Assembly: GCA_020851735.1 (NCBI GenBank)
Contig: JADZCD010000059.1
Location: 25,758-89,757 of the forward strand
Direction: 5' to 3'
Length of the DNA: 64,000 nucleotides
Origin: Phycisphaeraceae bacterium
GTDB lineage: Bacteria > Planctomycetota > Phycisphaerae > Phycisphaerales > Phycisphaeraceae
Within the stretch, counting starts at the first letter, position 1, and each line of letters begins with the position of its first letter. A program made the position numbers and the translations under genes. The notes beneath the pieces are model-generated. The model worked only from the letters and a program-made list of their open reading frames with translations. It made no database searches and was not told the origin of the DNA. Shown here piece by piece: positions 1 through 8,154 of the stretch.

Positions 1-794
1 CGGTGGTCGGGCTGGGCTTGGAGCACCTCGTCGACGACGGTCTGGGCCTGGGCGTCATTTTTCCGCAGAAGGTAGAGCCAGGCGGCTTCGAGTTTGACTT
101 CGGGATTCTGGGCGTCCAGTTCCTGGGCTTTGGACAGTTCGTTCTGGGCGTCGTCGAGCAGGCCCTTGTCTTCCAGGAGGCGGGCGGCGGCGACGTGGCG
201 GGCGGCTTTGTCAGACGGCTGATCGTGGTTGAAGGCTTCGGTCTTGAGCAGGTCGGCGAGTTTGGCGTCGTCGATCATGCCCAGCACGCGCTGGGTGTAG
301 GCGTTCAGGAGATGGGGATAATCCGAGCGGTAGCCGGAGAGGATCTGGGCCAATTTGCCGTCGCGGTCGATCAGCAGGGTGGTGGGCAGGACGATGACGC
401 CCAGGTCGCCGTAGAGCTTGCGATCGTGGTCCAAAAGCAGGGGTTCGTGAACTTCGGCGGTGTCGCGCTGCTGGCGAAAATAGGCGGTTTCCGCGGTGTC
501 GGCGGTGACGAAGAGGAGGGTCAGGTCATCGCGGCGCAGCTGCTTAGCCACCTCATGGGCGGCGGTGGCGGCGGATTCGGAACTGTGCTGCTGGGCGGAG
601 AGGATGACCAGGACCACGGCCTTGCCGCGCAGGGAATCGCTGGCGACGGTCTGGCCGTCGAGGGTGGGCAGGTTGAAGGCGGGCAGGGCGTCGCCGGGGG
701 CGAGATTGCGCAAGCGGTCGGCCAAGACGACGGCGGCGGTCAGCAGGACCACGGTGAGCGTGGCGCTGGACCACAAAAGGTGGCGGCGAATCAT
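1..794 (-). CDS. Redoxin/TlpA-fold protein with TPR-like tail, no active-site cysteines (3' end beyond window)
   Basis: The reading frame starts at ATG 794 and runs off the left edge, so the C terminus is missing. An N-terminal hydrophobic segment (about residues 7-25) acts as signal or anchor. It is followed by an AhpC/TlpA-like fold with the opening APGDALPAFNLPTLDG and the cis-proline strand VLPTTLLIDRDGKL. After about residue 190 the sequence becomes helical and repeat-like (AARLLEDKGLLDDAQNELSK), resembling a TPR. Where TlpA proteins carry WCxxC, this one reads LSAQQHSSESAA, so a thiol-disulfide reaction at the usual site is unlikely. The start overlaps the stop of the upstream cytochrome gene by 4 bp (ATGA), so it is the last visible gene of the cytochrome operon. 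I infer an accessory role in the envelope, such as assembly or scaffolding; the exact function is unknown. Confidence 0.75.
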   Translation of the reverse strand, partial: MIRRHLLWSSATLTVVLLTAAVVLADRLRNLAPGDALPAFNLPTLDGQTVASDSLRGKAVVLVILSAQQHSSESAATAAHEVAKQLRRDDLTLLFVTADTAETAYFRQQRDTAEVHEPLLLDHDRKLYGDLGVIVLPTTLLIDRDGKLAQILSGYRSDYPHLLNAYTQRVLGMIDDAKLADLLKTEAFNHDQPSDKAARHVAAARLLEDKGLLDDAQNELSKAQELDAQNPEVKLEAAWLYLLRKNDAQAQTVVDEVLQAQPDH

Positions 795-2242
795 GGGTTG
801 GCTCCTTGGGTGGACGTCGCGGCCGGCTGGGAGGCGGGATAGCTGACCGGCTGGCGGCGGTTGTATTCATAGGGAAGATGGCAGCCCGGCGCGCACCGCC
901 CGCCATCTTCGGATTTCTGATAGTTGAGCGGCAACATCCAGCCTCCGGTGCCGTAGGGCACGGCGGCGCGGATGTGTTTGTCGTTGGCGCTGGCGTGGGT
1001 TTCGTGGCAGGCGCGGCAGGTGCGGCCCTTGTCGCGATGCACGTGCAGGTAGTGCAGGTTCTCTTGGCCGTTGCGGAAGTTGGTCAGGGCGGTGGTTTTT
1101 TCGTCACGGACCACCTGGGGATCGTGGCACATAAAGCAGAGGGCGTAGGACTCTTCTTTAAAGGGAGCGTAGAACTGGGGAGGATACTCGCGCACCAGCA
1201 GGCGGAAGTTGTCGCCGCCGTGGATCAGGTGACAGGCGGCGCAATTGGCCTGGGCCACCGGGCCGTGCAGACTGGTGCCGGTGTCGAGCACCGCCTTGAT
1301 GTTCGCCAGCTTGCGGCCGTCGGACAGGGCGATTTCCTGGTTGTGGCATTCCATGCACAGTTCCAACATGCTGCCGCGCAAAATGCTGGGGAAGTCCGAG
1401 GCGTGGGCTTCGTGACAATTTAAGCACGCCCGCGAGGTGGTGACGGCTTCATGCTGGGTTTTGGCGCCGGCGATGGTGGCTTTGATGGTCTCGTGGCAAC
1501 TGGCGCAGAGCTTGGCCGGCTCGTCGCGGAGCATCATGGGCTGATCGGAGGCGTGGGCGTCATGACAGGCCTGGCAATCCACGGCCACGGGGCCATGCAC
1601 CACGCGCTTGTTGCGGATCTCCGTGGCGGTCGAGACGTGGCAGGTCAGGCAGAGCTGGGTGCCCTGGGCATTGAGGAGTTTAGGATAGTTGGAACTGTGG
1701 GGCTGATGACAGGCTCCGCAGGCGCCGGCGGCCACGGGGCCGTGCACGGATTTTTTGCCTTTCATCACGTCCTGGTGGCACTGCTTGCAGAGGTTGTTGG
1801 CGGAGTCCGTGGCCAGCATGGCGCGGCTGGCGCCGCCGTGGGGGTTGTGGCACTCCACGCACTGGCCGCGCTTAAGAGGCTCGTGCACGACGACGGATTG
1901 GCCCATTTCGATGGTGTGGCAGAAGGTGCACAGGTCGGTTTTCTGGCGGGTGAGTTCAAAGGTGTGGTCGGCTGCGCTGAGGGGGCGATGGCAGGCGTCG
2001 CAGGCGTTGACGGTGAGCGGCCCGTGCAGCACGGGGTAATTTTTGACGTTGGCGTGACAGTCGGCGGTGACGCAGCTGGCGTTGTCCACGGCGGCGGCGG
2101 GTTTTTTCGCTTTGGAGTTGGTGGTGGACGCGGAGACGGGGGCGGCCGGCGCGGCGCTGCTGCTGCGCTTCTCGGCGGAGTGGGCGATACTGACGGAAGA
2201 GGCAATGAGCAGGGCCGCAAGTACGGTCATATATCGTGTCAT
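791..2242 (-). CDS. Periplasmic multiheme cytochrome c, doubled-CXXCH type (13 CXXCH plus 2 variants)
   Basis: A 483-residue protein with a cleavable signal peptide ending near SIAHSA. It has 13 CXXCH motifs, an N-terminal CVTADCH (CX4CH) and a C-terminal CAPGCH (CX3CH). The repeating unit is HGPVA..C..CHxPHxS....L....LC..CH, the signature of doubled-CXXCH cytochromes. Its C-terminal 150 residues closely match those of the upstream gene product (FYAPF, LTNFRNGQ, HYLHVHRDKGRTC), so the two are paralogues. If all sites are filled it would carry about 15 haems and act as an electron wire in the periplasm. Start and stop overlap both neighbours by 4 bp, which implies translational coupling. The redox partner and terminal acceptor cannot be read from the sequence. 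Confidence 0.93.
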   Translation of the reverse strand: MTRYMTVLAALLIASSVSIAHSAEKRSSSAAPAAPVSASTTNSKAKKPAAAVDNASCVTADCHANVKNYPVLHGPLTVNACDACHRPLSAADHTFELTRQKTDLCTFCHTIEMGQSVVVHEPLKRGQCVECHNPHGGASRAMLATDSANNLCKQCHQDVMKGKKSVHGPVAAGACGACHQPHSSNYPKLLNAQGTQLCLTCHVSTATEIRNKRVVHGPVAVDCQACHDAHASDQPMMLRDEPAKLCASCHETIKATIAGAKTQHEAVTTSRACLNCHEAHASDFPSILRGSMLELCMECHNQEIALSDGRKLANIKAVLDTGTSLHGPVAQANCAACHLIHGGDNFRLLVREYPPQFYAPFKEESYALCFMCHDPQVVRDEKTTALTNFRNGQENLHYLHVHRDKGRTCRACHETHASANDKHIRAAVPYGTGGWMLPLNYQKSEDGGRCAPGCHLPYEYNRRQPVSYPASQPAATSTQGANP

Positions 2243-4020
2243 GGCGTACCCTCTTTCCCCCCGGAAGTACCACCCCCGGAAGCATTACCCCCGGAAGTAT
2301 CGCCGCCGGAAGCACCGCCCCCGGAAGTATCGCCGCCGGAAGTATCGCCGCCGGAGGTATCACCGCTGGAAGTTTCCGCGGCGTTGTCCGCGGAATGGCG
2401 GTTGTAGGACTTGGGCTCGTGGCAGCCGGGGGCGCAGCTGCCGCCGTCGGGGCTGGGCTGATATTGGATGGGCATGGACCACTGCGTGCCCTCGAAGGGG
2501 ACGGCGTCGGCCATGTGGTTGGGCAGGTCGCTGCTGTGGATTTCGTGGCAGGTCTTGCAGGTGCGGCCTTTTTTCTGCTGATGGACGTGGACGTAGTGGA
2601 GGTTGCGCTGGCCGGCGCGGAAATTGGTCAGACTGGTGGTGATCGGCTCCTGGACCACGGCGGCACTATGGCAGGAAAAACAGAGGGCGTATTCCTGGAT
2701 ATCAAACGGGGCGTAGAACGACTGCGGGAAGTTTTTGGTCAGCAGGCGGGAATAGGCGGCGCCGTGCACATCGTGGCAAGGGCTGCACTGGCCGGCGGCG
2801 ACGGGGCCATGCATGAATTTGCGGTTGACCAGCTTGGCGGTCATGTCGGGGACCAGGCGCCCGTCGGCGGTCGGCAGCGACTGGTTGTGGCAGGTCAGGC
2901 AGAGGCGGTCGGTGCGGTCACGCAGGAGGAAGGACTGATCGGCGGCGTGGGGGTCGTGACAATTGGCGCATTTTTCGGCGGTGGACACGGCGGCATGCGG
3001 TACGGCGGCGGCGCTGATCTTGTCGCCCATGGCAGGATGACAGGAAAAGCAGAGCGGCGCGACGGCTTGTTTGAGCTGGTGCGGCTCGTCGGAGGCGTGG
3101 GGGGTATGGCAGGCCAGGCAATTCTTGACGGCCGGCTCGTGCTTTTGCGTGGCCCGGGTGAGCTGGTCCTGCATTTCACGATGGCAGGTAAAGCAGTGAT
3201 CGGGAACCTGGCCGCCGCGCAAGAGGCGCGGGACGTCGGCTTCGTGGGGCAGGTGGCAATTGGTGCATTCCCCGGCGGCGACGGGGCCGTGGCGGTGCAG
3301 GCCGTCGGCCATGGTGTGGCACTTAAGGCAGACGTCGGCGACGGAGTCGGCGGTTAGGAGAAACTTGGCTTTGGAAGTGTGGGGCTGATGACAAGCCAGG
3401 CAGCCGGGATCGGCCACGGCGGCGTGCATGAATTCGTGGCGCCCGGTGACGGTGTGGCAGAATTGACAGAGGGCGTTGCCCTGGCGTTTGAGGGGAAAAA
3501 CGTGGCCGCCCTGATCGTCCTGATGACAGACCGAACAGCCGCCGGCGGAAGGCGCGGAAGTTACCTCGCTCTCAGACGTCACAACGGATTGGCCCGACGA
3601 CGCGGCGATCTGCGATCGCCCGCTAAACGTGGAGGATGATTCCGGAGTGCCGCGGAGAGTTGCGGTGTTCCAGGCGAGAATAGCGGCGGCGACGGGTCCG
3701 TGGATCTGCGGGGCTAAGGCCAGGTCAGCGTGGCACTGGGCGGTGACGCAGGAGGCGTCGGCGGGCAGCTTGCCGGTGGGCTTGGCGGCCTGCGAGGCGA
3801 GCGGTGGAGTGGATTCCGCGGCCGGTGACGTGGAAGCGGCTGGGGACGGCGGGGCGGAGGGGGATTTCGCTTCGTCGTCCTGACGGCGATCGCAGGAACT
3901 AAGGACCATGGCAAGGAGGAGGACCATGCCGAGCCACGATCCGCGGAAGCGCGGCGATCTTCGATCGCCCGCTAAACGGGTAGATGCCACCGCGGGGGAA
4001 GATGTAGCCAAAAGCGTCAT
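2239..4020 (-). CDS. Multiheme cytochrome c lipoprotein, doubled-CXXCH type, with repeat-derived tail
   Basis: A 593-residue paralogue of the next gene. A hydrophobic stretch ends in the lipobox LSSC, so it is probably a lipid-anchored envelope protein. It contains 13 CXXCH motifs plus CVTAQCH (CX4CH) near the N terminus and CAPGCH (CX3CH) near the C terminus, in the same order as its partner. Two parts look foreign. The C terminus is a run of five-residue SGGDT-like units encoded by GGAAGTATCGCCGCC repeats. A 29-bp palindromic element also occurs twice in the gene, at 3601-3629 and 3950-3978, read in different frames. The start is uncertain. ATG 4020 lies 2 bp after the upstream stop and fits coupling. 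ATG 3927 would give a shorter, more usual signal peptide and leave one element outside the protein. Probable role: surface or periplasmic electron transfer. Confidence 0.9.
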   Translation of the reverse strand: MTLLATSSPAVASTRLAGDRRSPRFRGSWLGMVLLLAMVLSSCDRRQDDEAKSPSAPPSPAASTSPAAESTPPLASQAAKPTGKLPADASCVTAQCHADLALAPQIHGPVAAAILAWNTATLRGTPESSSTFSGRSQIAASSGQSVVTSESEVTSAPSAGGCSVCHQDDQGGHVFPLKRQGNALCQFCHTVTGRHEFMHAAVADPGCLACHQPHTSKAKFLLTADSVADVCLKCHTMADGLHRHGPVAAGECTNCHLPHEADVPRLLRGGQVPDHCFTCHREMQDQLTRATQKHEPAVKNCLACHTPHASDEPHQLKQAVAPLCFSCHPAMGDKISAAAVPHAAVSTAEKCANCHDPHAADQSFLLRDRTDRLCLTCHNQSLPTADGRLVPDMTAKLVNRKFMHGPVAAGQCSPCHDVHGAAYSRLLTKNFPQSFYAPFDIQEYALCFSCHSAAVVQEPITTSLTNFRAGQRNLHYVHVHQQKKGRTCKTCHEIHSSDLPNHMADAVPFEGTQWSMPIQYQPSPDGGSCAPGCHEPKSYNRHSADNAAETSSGDTSGGDTSGGDTSGGGASGGDTSGGNASGGGTSGGKEGTP

Positions 4021-4022
4021 GG

Positions 4023-5651
4023 TTACGGTTGATTGGGTTTGGCCGAGGGTGGGTCGATCAAGTCGAGCACCTGGTGGGAGTAATCCACGGCCACGCTCAG
4101 GAGGGCGGTGGCGTAGGTCACGTTGTGAACGCCGTGGCCGAGCTTTACGAGGCGCAGATTGTGCTGGGCGTCGTCCAGAAGGCGGCGGGCCTGGAGGGCG
4201 GTTTCCGCGGGCATGACGGCGTCCTTAAGGGCTTGCTCAGCCAAGCTGGCGGCGGATTCGGTTTCGCCGAGTTTCTCGCTGATGGTTTTCTTCCAGGAAT
4301 CCAGCTGGTCGCTGTAGCGCTGGCCGTGGCAGTAATCGCAGCGTTGCTGGGCGGCCAGATAGGTCTGGCCGAGGACTTCGGCGACTTCCGCGGTGTTTTC
4401 GCGCTGCTGATGGCAGGCTAAGCAATCAACCTGGGCGGCGAACATGGGGCTGGGCATGTCGGGCAGGCCGCGCCCGCCGGTGCCGCGATAGAGCATGCTG
4501 GGGCCGGAGTGGGTGGCTTCGTGGCAGAGCGAGCAATTAACGGCCGCGGCGCTGCCAGCGGCGGCGAGTTGGGATTGCATGCTGAAAGGTGAGGGGGCGG
4601 AGGGCGGGGTGGAGGGGGGGGTGGTTGGAGAAGTCTGAGGAACCTGGTGCGCGTCGGCGGGCGGTTGCGCGTTGGGAACGGCGGCGGCGTTTTCCGGTAT
4701 GGCGGTGGTGGAGCGGGAAACGAGGTTGATCGAGGCGTTGAGGCTGTGCTGGATCTGGATGTGGCAGTGGGCGCACTCGACCTTGTGATCGGTGACGTGG
4801 GTTTTGTGGATGAAAGAGGAATCGCCGTAGCGTTCGATCTGCCAGGGCTGGTTGTGGCAAGACCAGCACTGCTGCTTGGGCACGTCGCCGTCACCGCGGA
4901 TGGCCTCGGCGTGGCAGTTCTCGCAGGTGACGCCGCGCTCCAGGAAGCTGGCGTGATCGTAATCGCCGGTGGCCAGGCGGATCGTGCCCTTGGGTGCCCC
5001 GTGACAGGAGCCGCAGCCCCCCACTACTTCCTCGTTGCGCCCGCGTTTCATGCCCTTAAAGTGGCAGATAAAGCAGGTGTCGAGGGTGACGACGATGTGC
5101 TGGCCCTGGACGATCTGGGAGTGGCAGGACACGCAGCGTAATTGTTTGCCGCGGCGCAGGTCGCCTAAGTGGGGTGCGTGGTCGAAGTGGATTTTGACCT
5201 CCAGCCCGCGTTGGGTGGGGACCGACCACTCGACTTTGCCTTCTAAGAGGCGTTTTTCGTGGCAACCGGAGCGCAGGCAGGAAGAGTCGCGCACCTCGGC
5301 ATGGGGCTTGGAGCCATAGGTTCCGGTGATGAACTTGGCGGCCTGACTGGAGGCCTGCCACTTGCCGTAGAGGGTTTTGCCCCAGCCGGGCTCGAAGTGG
5401 CAATCCACGCAGGAGACGTTTTTGTGGCTGGAGCTGTGCCAAGCCTGGTAGTAAGGCTCCATGAGATGGCAGCTGCGGCAGAAGTCCGGCTGCATGGAAT
5501 ATTCGGCGAACATGGCGCCGCCGACCACCCAGACGACCAGCAACAGCTGAACCCACCCGCGCAGGGTCAGGCGGAAGGGAATGCGGGCACCTGCGTGGCG
5601 GCGCAGGCCCAGGATGCGGTAAAGAAGCGGCGGGCGGGCGGCGGTGGACAT
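4023..5651 (-). CDS. NapC/NirT-like membrane-anchored multiheme cytochrome c
   Basis: A 542-residue protein with one N-terminal transmembrane helix (GWVQLLLVVWVVGGAMFAEY), followed at once by CRSCH and a HSSHKNVSCVDCH segment as in NapC/NirT quinol dehydrogenases. It has 11 CXXCH motifs and one CX4CH (CLRSGCH). Typical NapC proteins have four or five haems, so this is an extended form. A Pro/Ala-rich linker (about residues 315-355) separates two haem groups. The last 100 residues have no haem site and are predicted helical. The gene sits 1 bp from its upstream neighbour and 2 bp from its downstream neighbour. In this operon it would logically pass electrons from the membrane to the soluble multiheme proteins; that direction is inference. 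Confidence 0.9.
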   Translation of the reverse strand: MSTAARPPLLYRILGLRRHAGARIPFRLTLRGWVQLLLVVWVVGGAMFAEYSMQPDFCRSCHLMEPYYQAWHSSSHKNVSCVDCHFEPGWGKTLYGKWQASSQAAKFITGTYGSKPHAEVRDSSCLRSGCHEKRLLEGKVEWSVPTQRGLEVKIHFDHAPHLGDLRRGKQLRCVSCHSQIVQGQHIVVTLDTCFICHFKGMKRGRNEEVVGGCGSCHGAPKGTIRLATGDYDHASFLERGVTCENCHAEAIRGDGDVPKQQCWSCHNQPWQIERYGDSSFIHKTHVTDHKVECAHCHIQIQHSLNASINLVSRSTTAIPENAAAVPNAQPPADAHQVPQTSPTTPPSTPPSAPSPFSMQSQLAAAGSAAAVNCSLCHEATHSGPSMLYRGTGGRGLPDMPSPMFAAQVDCLACHQQRENTAEVAEVLGQTYLAAQQRCDYCHGQRYSDQLDSWKKTISEKLGETESAASLAEQALKDAVMPAETALQARRLLDDAQHNLRLVKLGHGVHNVTYATALLSVAVDYSHQVLDLIDPPSAKPNQP

Positions 5652-5652
5652 G

Positions 5653-7890
5653 CTAGATCACTCCCAGGCCGGCGAGGATGATCAGGGCGACGAGGGTGGT
5701 GCCGACGGTCATGGCGGCGATGCCGGCCAGCACGGCGACTTTGCGATACCAGGCGGGGGCGGGTTGGACGCGCAGGCTCTCGAGCTGGCCGGTGGCGACC
5801 AGGCGGGCGTACTCGTCGGGGCGCTCGTGTTTGAGTTCGGCTTCCGGCAGGCGGCCGGTGAACATGACATCGTCGACGGGGAATTTTTCCAGGCGCAGAT
5901 GAGCGTTGAAGAAGTGAATGGTGAAGATAAAGCCCACGGCCAGGAGGGCTTCATAGCCATGAACGATCATGGCGACGTTAAAAGCCCAGCCGGGGAGGAA
6001 GAGAGCGAAGAACTTGGGGAACCACAGGAGCAGGCCGGACCCGCCGATGATGAAGGTTCCGCCGACCTCGGCGATATAGTCGAATTTTTCCCAGTAGGTC
6101 CAGCGGTCAAACCCAGGCTTGCGGCCGCCCTTAAAGAACCAGCGGAACATGCCGATGCAATCGCGCAAATCGCGGGGCATGGGCAAGAGGGTGTTGGGGC
6201 CAAACAGCCAGTCGCGGATGGGCCGGCGGTGCGCGCGAAGCTTCCGCCACAAGCCGCGCAGATGAGCGATGAGGTTGGCGATGAGGATCACGGCCAGGAA
6301 ACGGTGGATCAGGCCCGCGGCTTCGGGGCCGCCCATGAGGCTGACCATAAAGCGTGCCCAGCCGTGATCGGAAAACAAGAGGGGCAGACCGGTGATGGTC
6401 AGGCCGAAGAAGGTGACGACGACCAGGGCGTGGTTGATGCGATCCAAGCGGGAAAAGCGCTGGACGGCGTGGGGATTGGCGACGTGGCGAGGCTCGGGCC
6501 CGTGTTTGCGGCGTTCGATCCAGGAGCGTATGAACCAGAGGATGCAGTGGAGCCCGAAGAATCCGAAGGCGAAGGACATCATGACCACGAAATAGAGCCA
6601 GACGGCGTGGAGGAGGGGGTAATTGTGCCCGTCGCGGTAATCGGCATGGGCCTGGAAGAGGGCGAATTTAGCGTCGGCGCCGGGGTGGCACTGGCGGCAA
6701 ACTTCCACGCGGTGATCGGCAAACAGACGGGAGCGGGGATTGGCGATGGGGAGGATGTCGTGGGCGCCGTGGCAATCGCTGCAGCGGGCAGCGCGGGCGA
6801 AGCCCAATTGGGTCACCTGGCCGTGGTAACTTTCGCGATAGGTCTTGTAGAAGGAGCGGTGTCCGCCGGGGCGCGGGCGGTCATGGCATTGCGCGCACTC
6901 GCCGACGATGTCGAGCATGAAGCGCGGGGTGGAGGCGCGGCTGATAGCGTGGGAAGTGTGGCAGTCCGAACAAACGGGCGCTTCCTTGCTGCCTTGCGCG
7001 AGCTTCTGGCCATGGATGCTCTGGAGATAGACTTCGGCCACGCCGGTATGGCAGCGCCCGCAGGTCTGGGGCACGGCATGGCGGCTGATGGAGGATTGCG
7101 GATCGGAGGCGGGAAGGATGACGTGGCTGCCGTGGCAATCCACGCAGGTGGCGGCGACGACCAGTCCGGCCTGGGAAATCGCGCGGCCGTGGACGCTGTC
7201 CATGTAGGTCTGCACGCGGATTTGGTCGCTGACGCCATCGGGGGCAACGGTGGTGTGCTGGGCGTGGCAATCGCCGCAGACTTTGACGACGTTTAGGGGG
7301 AAGATGCGGGACTGGCGATCGTGTTTGCCGCGGATGTCGTGAGTGCCGTGGCAATCGGCGCAATCCGGGGCCTGGGGGTTGCCCTTGGCGCGAGCCTGGG
7401 CGTGGAAACCTTGACGGTCGTCCGCGCCGGCGGCGGCGTGGCAAGCATCACTGCAGTTGACCTTTTTCAGCACCGCGGCATGCGGAAGATTGTTGGCGTC
7501 GGCATGGCACTGGACGCAGGTGAGGGTGCCGTGGGCGGTGTCGGCCAAGGGATTGGCGCCGATGAACAGACCCGGACGGGGGGAATCGGCAGACGCGGCG
7601 ACTTGTGTTTGCCCGCTGGAGGGCGTGGCCTTAGAGGTGGAAGGAGCCATTTCGGGGGAGGGGGCAGTTCCGGGGGGGGCGATCATGGAGAGGCGATCGC
7701 GCAGAGGAAGTTCGGAGATGTGTGTTTGGCCGTGGCAGTTCAGGCAGCGGCGATTGGGGCCGATCACTTCGGCGGGAAGTGTCTTGGCGTCCTGAGCAAA
7801 GGCGGGCATGACAAGCCACAGGGCGGCCAGAAAGGTCAGGAAGGCTACCGGTTTTTTCTGCCCGCTTGTGTGCTTAGCCCTGATCTTCAT
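5653..7890 (-). CDS. Multiheme cytochrome c fused to a cytochrome b561-like membrane domain
   Basis: The start is set at ATG 7890 (MKIRAKH), giving 745 residues and a clear signal peptide ending at PAFAQ. Upstream in-frame codons to 8082 encode an unlikely leader. The periplasmic half (to about residue 450) has 10 CXXCH motifs and one CX3CH (CSDACH), many in the form CxDCHGxH. The second half has several membrane helices, including HAVWLYFVVMMSFAFGFFGLHC and NHALVVVTFFGLTITGLPLLF, plus HRFLAVILIANLIAHLRG. The histidines in them resemble those of formate dehydrogenase/thiosulfate reductase gamma-type cytochrome b. The fused arrangement lets a quinone-reactive b-type domain deliver electrons directly to c haems. 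As the first gene of the operon it is the likely quinol:cytochrome module. A short Pro/Ser-rich linker lies near residues 80-110. Confidence 0.92.
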   Translation of the reverse strand: MKIRAKHTSGQKKPVAFLTFLAALWLVMPAFAQDAKTLPAEVIGPNRRCLNCHGQTHISELPLRDRLSMIAPPGTAPSPEMAPSTSKATPSSGQTQVAASADSPRPGLFIGANPLADTAHGTLTCVQCHADANNLPHAAVLKKVNCSDACHAAAGADDRQGFHAQARAKGNPQAPDCADCHGTHDIRGKHDRQSRIFPLNVVKVCGDCHAQHTTVAPDGVSDQIRVQTYMDSVHGRAISQAGLVVAATCVDCHGSHVILPASDPQSSISRHAVPQTCGRCHTGVAEVYLQSIHGQKLAQGSKEAPVCSDCHTSHAISRASTPRFMLDIVGECAQCHDRPRPGGHRSFYKTYRESYHGQVTQLGFARAARCSDCHGAHDILPIANPRSRLFADHRVEVCRQCHPGADAKFALFQAHADYRDGHNYPLLHAVWLYFVVMMSFAFGFFGLHCILWFIRSWIERRKHGPEPRHVANPHAVQRFSRLDRINHALVVVTFFGLTITGLPLLFSDHGWARFMVSLMGGPEAAGLIHRFLAVILIANLIAHLRGLWRKLRAHRRPIRDWLFGPNTLLPMPRDLRDCIGMFRWFFKGGRKPGFDRWTYWEKFDYIAEVGGTFIIGGSGLLLWFPKFFALFLPGWAFNVAMIVHGYEALLAVGFIFTIHFFNAHLRLEKFPVDDVMFTGRLPEAELKHERPDEYARLVATGQLESLRVQPAPAWYRKVAVLAGIAAMTVGTTLVALIILAGLGVI

Positions 7891-8154
7891 GGCGTGACTT
7901 TTCCACATGAGCTGCGGCGGATTTAAGTGATCAAGACGCAACCACCGCGCGGATAACAGACTGCCAAACTCTTGTTGCACGTTGCATACCACGTCATAGG
8001 GATAAAAGACTACCAAGACCTGACTGAAAACTCTTTGTAGAACATTGGGAAAAAGGAAGACAACCGTGGAAAGTGAGGGCACGCCCTGTAGCCTGCCCTC
8101 TCCTTAAAAAGGAGAGGAAAAAGGCCATGTCGGCGTTTCTCACAAATCGGAAAT
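7891..8154. promoter_or_regulatory. Upstream region of the cytochrome operon
   Basis: No gene is seen here. It holds the presumed promoter of the minus-strand cytochrome operon and the 3' flank of the histidine kinase gene. A TGCA-N3-TGCA element lies at 7976-7986. Next to it the minus strand has TTGGCAG, which matches only the -24 half of a sigma-54 promoter; the -12 GC is absent. A palindrome, CTCTCCTT/AAGGAGAG, lies at 8098-8116 and belongs to the CCCTCTCC repeat family. No convincing sigma-70 promoter is visible. Confidence 0.4.

Noticed and set aside
3..842. A 279-codon plus-strand open frame
   Set aside because: It lies antisense to the redoxin gene and is Gly/Val-rich without any motif, as expected for the complement of GC-rich coding DNA.
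7950..7966. Sigma-54 promoter for the cytochrome operon
   Set aside because: Only the -24 half (TTGGCAG) matches; the invariant GC of the -12 element is missing.
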